Shown: positions 59,659-64,000 of the stretch, in pieces | Numbering within the stretch: position 1 is the first letter of the stretch | How the letters are laid out: the number at the start of each line of letters is the position of its first letter | Assembly: GCA_963920765.1 (NCBI GenBank) | Contig: OY987248.1 | Coordinates: forward strand, 9,768,539-9,832,538 | Direction: 5' to 3' | DNA from: Ulota crispa | Taxonomy: Eukaryota; Streptophyta; Bryopsida; Orthotrichales; Orthotrichaceae | DNA length: 64,000 bases | The notes under the pieces: generated by a model | Told to the model about the DNA's origin: nothing | The model's input: only the letters and a program-made list of their open reading frames with translations | Databases searched by the model: none | Translations under genes and position numbers: made by a program

Positions 59659-60879
59659 AAGAGTAACAAAAAACCAAATTCGTAGCGATGTCCGATATAG
59701 AGCAGTGAGCTGCAAATTTTTCGGTACTAGGGCAAGAATTACGCACTCGTGGAGTTCCAGTGGTTCCGAATTCGCGTCGTTATGCACCAATCCTAGATCC
59801 TCCTTCCCATTTATCTGTAAACACTTCTGATCAGCCATTGACGCTGCCTGGTCTTCTCCAATACCTCAGCTTCCTGGATTTCCAGCACCTTGATCAGTAG
59901 CTAATCGCAAATCACCGAGATTCCATCAAACACAACAAACTCTTTTCCCTGTAGAGGTTTGCATATGAATTCGTTGTGTATTATACAAAACGTAGGGAAA
60001 ATATGTTGTAAAAAGGAAATGTGACAGAGGGAAAAATCATAGAAAAAATACACAAAAATATTTAACAATTTTTTTTGAAGTGAACAGTAGCAAGCAGGGA
60101 GAACCACAAATTTGTGAATACTTGCAGGAAAATTGTGAAGGATTCCTGAAACTGACAGACGGAAATCAACAAACTTTTGCTGTGAAACTGGCAAACAACA
60201 TCAGTTCAAACAGCATAGTCTAGTACAGTAACATAAATCCCCAAAAGTCAAAATTTTAAGAAACTAGCACTGGTCCAGTTGTTCATTACAGATGTCAGAT
60301 CTAAAACAGTCCCCTAGTTACCTTGAATACTAGTGAGTAGCTAATATATGTATTCAGATATCCATGATCACCTGATCTGATTCGGATTTAAGTAAGAATC
60401 TGGCACCTGGTAAGTGTATAAATTACAGTACGTTGACTAAGTTCTATGCAGCGTCGCCGTCTTTCTAGAAGACCTGAATCGAATCCTGCAACTGTCTACC
60501 ACAGTCCCCAAAGAACTAGAATTTATTCTATTGATCCACTGTCTGCAAATGCATCCCTCGGTCTCTAGATTCGACTACAATTCGGAGCTAGAAGTATGGT
60601 TTAAATGAGAGCTGGACTCGGAGCTGGTTCCGTTTCGCCGACCTGCTAGCTGGCATGAGGAGAGGCGTTGTAGTCGCTTGTCGTGTCAACTACGTAGGGT
60701 GGCATGCCATCAGTGCAGTTGTGTCAAAATGTACAAAACACGCCCACAACTCCTCACCTGTATGTGTACCCGACCCAGGGCGGACTGGCTGGGCGAGACT
60801 TGCGAACCTCACTGCATGTTTCTAGCGTGCCCTCTTTTCTTTCTCTGTCTCTAAGGTAGTTTGCTCGAAAAAGCGACGC
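59659..60879. other. Upstream region of the M6 gene, no exon identified
   Basis: The missing 5' exon of the minus-strand protease should lie here or further right. I looked for an ATG followed by a hydrophobic signal peptide and a GT donor in the right phase and found none I would defend. Donor-like GTGAGG and GTAACT sites exist at about 60755 and 60320 on the minus strand, but their upstream frames lack a start or contain stops. Confidence 0.4.
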
Positions 60880-61440
60880 TTTAAGGGCTTTGCCTTTTCA
60901 TGGGCTTTCCAAGATAGAAAGATCTTTTGTCTAATTTTGAGACAAAGCGAAACAAATGTCAAATGGAACACAATTTTTTTCATTTTTTTTTGGACACTAG
61001 AAGAAAAATGATTGTGTTCTAAACAACTAGTTCATATTGCAAATGTCCTAAATAATTATACAATGACTCAAACACTGTTGTTTAGGACATTTGCACTCAT
61101 TGTGGACCAATTGTTTATGACATTTTTTTCTTTGAGAGTGTGAAGTATTATTGATTTGCTTGTGGATTTTCAAAGCTTTATGTAGTAGTAGGCACTTGTT
61201 TGGGACCTGTAGGTTTCCCAAAATCCGTTCGCTTACAACTTATAAAGAGATGAGGGAAATCCAAGGAGTATGATTGGCTCTTGTAATAGAATACACCTTT
61301 TCTTCTATGTCACTAAAGAGGTCCATTCAAGAATCACTTCATATTCATTCTTGAATGAATTATAGGGTCTCTTTTGAAGAAAGGGTTGCAATTGAACAGA
61401 CATAATAATTTACTTCACAACTTAAAGGCTAGTTTCATTG
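60880..61440. mobile_element. Fragment related to the 1.35-kb TTAA element interior
   Basis: The run GCTTTAAGGGCTTTGCC, CATGGGCTTTCCAAGAT, then AGAGATGAGGGAAAT..GAGTATGATTGGCTCTTG, matches the interior of 43645-44991 (44363-44700) in the same order and orientation. It contains an added hairpin with arms GCAAATGTCCTAAA (61039-61052) and its complement (61081-61094). No terminus is present. Confidence 0.55.
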
Positions 61441-61505
61441 AATTAGTGCCACATTTAACTAAATATGGGATACACATGTAACTATGAACCTTTTATATTG
61501 TTTAA

Positions 61506-62133
61506 CCCTTTAAGGTTTGTGGTTTTGGGGGCGGGCAAGAGGTTTCCTATTCTAAAGTCAACACAAATGAGAAATGGCCTAATTGTGATTTGTAGTGAAG
61601 ATTTATCCATACCATTGGAATGTGATTTGATGCTTACACCTTCACAATAAATTTGGTGGCAATTGAGGGTTCTTTTGTTGCAAATTATAATAGAAGATCT
61701 CTCAATCCATATATGGTTGAATGTGAGCATGCATACAACAAGCTACCTTTGCCACCGTATTTCTTGCTGAGGACTTCTTTTTTGTTCTTATAAGGCCAAG
61801 TTTCTCATTTTTTACCATCAAGAACCATATGGAACTTCAACCTGTCAATCCACAAACTTGTGTGTGTTAGTGTAAATGCCATTCTCTTTTGCATTTAAGG
61901 TTGTCTTTCTCCAACGATTTGCATATTTTCAACTCGCATGTAGGCAATTTTTTCAACCCTTGCACCACATGCCAACACAAATCTTCATGGAATTTGTCCC
62001 ATTACATTCATTTCTGAATTCCCCATACATGTCCCCTTTCATCCATAACCAAATTCATTGTCAAATTTTGACTACCAATGCAATGATAATGTGTTTAAAT
62101 TAACCAAAAAGTGGTTGACCAGACCTAAAAGGA
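61506..62133. mobile_element. Possible TTAA-bounded piggyBac-like element, copy 10
   Basis: TTAA (61502-61505) precedes CCCTTTAAGGTTTGTGG, like copy 9. The right end ACCAGACCTAAAAGGA precedes TTAA (62134-62137). The left end is good; the right is weak. Confidence 0.45.
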
Positions 62134-62137
62134 TTAA

Positions 62138-63243
62138 CCCAAGAGATTTTTTGATATTTTAGATATATTTCTTCAAAATTTTGCATATTTGAACATATTT
62201 TTGGATGTTTTTTTGTAAGCATTTCCCAATGTTTTGCAAACCATAACAATTTATATACTAATTTGGATAATTCATAATCTGTTAAATGTGGCAACTTGTG
62301 AAGTTTCTAACGTAATCGTAACGAACCGCAGAGATATCCCAAGATCATTGAGAACCTTTTCAACACGGGATCTCTGTGAACATACATAGAGTCTCTCTTG
62401 GTAAGCGGTGGATTGAACTCTACACCTCCTAGAGAACTCAATTCTATACTTTCTGCCTCTTATACAGTCTTGCATTCATGGTGTGCAAGTGTCCCTTCAG
62501 GCTATATTCAGATAATAAAGAATTGGGTTATACTTCATGTAAAAGTGACTGGCTCTTGTATTTATGTGAAGCGTCCGTAAATCTTGCCCGACGGTCAATT
62601 TCTTTGATTTCAATTTTCATGTTGCGCACACTTTCATGCATCAGTAGCGACCAAACTTTTGTATATTTTCTACCAATTCCCAATCCTCTGTTCGCAGGGA
62701 AGTCCACATTCAACCATTTTTTTTTCCATTTTTTTTGGGGTACCCAGATACTGCACTTAACAAAATACTGTTATGATCGAAGTAACAAACAAATTGGCTG
62801 ATAAAATATTGAAGTCATTGTGCATAATATCGACCATGAGACAGACACCAGACAAAAGGTGCAGATTTTGAAAGCGATTTTCATGCTTGGAGTATTGCAA
62901 TGCTGTGACGGAGTTTGCAAGATTGCCTTGGGGCCAAGCTTCATGTATGTTCATTCTCAACGAAGAAAAGCTGTACTAACCGTTAACTTACCTGAAGAGT
63001 GCGAAGGGGGACTGTCAGTAGAAGTGGGTGAAGTGGGCCAGCCCCAGAAATCTCTGCGGAGCTAATGAGTGCTAACTTAAATAATAAACGAGCTAATGAA
63101 TCACCTTCTTTTTGCCATTGAATCTGCCAATCTAATTCATCATAACATTTGTAATGATCTACTTTTCGAAGATCCCATTGAACTACAGAAGCATGCAAGT
63201 AACATGGGTCCAGATAAGCCCCACTATATAGCTTTTTCTTTTG
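62138..63243. other. No gene confirmed
   Basis: A minus-strand stretch ending in a strong donor (CTTCAG then GTAAGT, at about 62990) could be the end of an exon, with a frame giving [15 protein letters not shown], but no start or partner exon was found. Remaining open frames are short and unrecognised. Confidence 0.3.
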
Positions 63244-63500
63244 AACAACATATTCGTTAAATTGGGAAAAACGGAGGTACCATTTTGTTCTCCACCTTAA
63301 ACCCAAAAAGTTACCTTAAACTAGATTTGAAGGTATCAGATTTAGTCTGAGCCACTAAGATTTTTTCCTTGCAAATTCCTCCTCTCATGTGAGGACACAT
63401 GTACCAAAAAAAATGCTATGAGCTTGGTTTTAGGTGATCACCTCAAACCTCCAAAAGTTCCAAAATGTACTATTTTCCTCAATTTAACAAATATGGTGTT
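63244..63500. mobile_element. MITE, GTTAAATTGGG family, copy F
   Basis: Ends AACAACATATTCGTTAAATT and the complement of AACACCATATTTGTTAAATT, 257 bp, the same length as copy A and similar to it throughout (AAATTCCTCCTCTCATGTGAG, TTTAGGTGATCACCTCAAAC). Confidence 0.8.
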
Positions 63501-64000
63501 TTTGATTATGCCTATTCCTTGTACTCGCTTTAAAAAACATAGGATTTTGTGTAATGAGTTTTTCATATTCATCAACTTTAAGTAAAATTAATCACAAAAA
63601 TCTAAACATTTATCGATCCAACCATCAGGTAAATTAATTTGCAACCCCTCCAATACCCAAATTCTTATGCATCATTCACATATCTGTAGGCTGTAGCTGC
63701 TTCAAATAGATCATTTATCATATATCATTTCTCTTTCTCTTAGTTCACACTGATACACAGAACCCATCTCATCCAAATCGGGAATTCCGTTGTTGATTTC
63801 CGCCTCCTCGACAGTTGTTGATTCACCGATCATGTTCGGCATCAACATCTACGATAGTAGTTTTTTTGTTTGAGGACATTGCATGCATGGTTTGCAAAAG
63901 CAGAGCGCAGATCAGGGACGACAGGTTTTAGGGTATAGGGTTTGATCGTGGCAAGTTTCTGAAAACTCATACCATTCAAAGGTTTTTGAAGCGATTGGCC
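63501..64000. other. Right-edge DNA, nothing assigned
   Basis: The GC content rises after about 63760, which may mark the approach of a gene beyond the window, but no coding segment is recognised. Confidence 0.3.

Noticed and set aside
59407-59838. 143-codon minus-strand frame as a candidate upstream exon of the protease
   Set aside because: Much of it lies inside a foldback element with its own target duplication, and it lacks a signal peptide or a donor in phase with the first known exon.

Overview
The window looks like nuclear DNA of a land plant, most likely a moss. The only long intact gene (32383-35586, plus strand) is a six-exon front-end fatty-acid desaturase with an N-terminal cytochrome b5 domain. 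From memory of the family it is closest to the Ceratodon purpureus and Physcomitrium patens delta-6 desaturase/acetylenase group. GT-AG introns, AT-rich intergenic DNA and many miniature transposons fit a repeat-rich plant genome. The species assignment is inference; no database search was possible.

Layout. 1-3600: a 2.9 kb non-autonomous CACTA element inside a duplicated flank, itself carrying a MITE and a SINE-like segment. 4.7-8.2 kb (minus): relics of a transposase-like gene. About 9.7-16.0 kb (plus): a decayed multi-exon gene joining a ParB-like segment to an N6/N4-type DNA aminomethyltransferase; I regard it as the most unusual object here. 16-31 kb: no genes; several TTAA-flanked piggyBac-like elements, other MITEs and minisatellites. 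31.2-35.6 kb: the desaturase with a GC-rich 5' region, bracketed by two inverted copies of another MITE. 36-48 kb: no genes, more mobile elements. 48.8-51.7 kb (minus): a three-exon ureidoglycolate lyase-like (AllA/cupin) gene whose start codon lies about 35 bp from a piggyBac-like element. 53-55 kb: a mariner/Stowaway-like element and MITEs. 55.7-59.0 kb (minus): at least three exons of an M6-family zinc metalloprotease, with a Copia fragment and a long foldback element in one intron. 59-64 kb: foldback and TTAA elements, no confident gene.

The three apparently functional genes (lipid desaturation, ureide-type cupin, secreted-type protease) show no sign of acting together; they look like isolated genes in a transposon-rich region. 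The two decayed genes look transposon-related. Several of the stop codons in the methyltransferase pseudogene are of the CAG-to-TAG type, as expected from long-term CHG cytosine methylation. At least nine TTAA-bounded elements of one terminal type in 64 kb suggest a piggyBac-like family active in this lineage.
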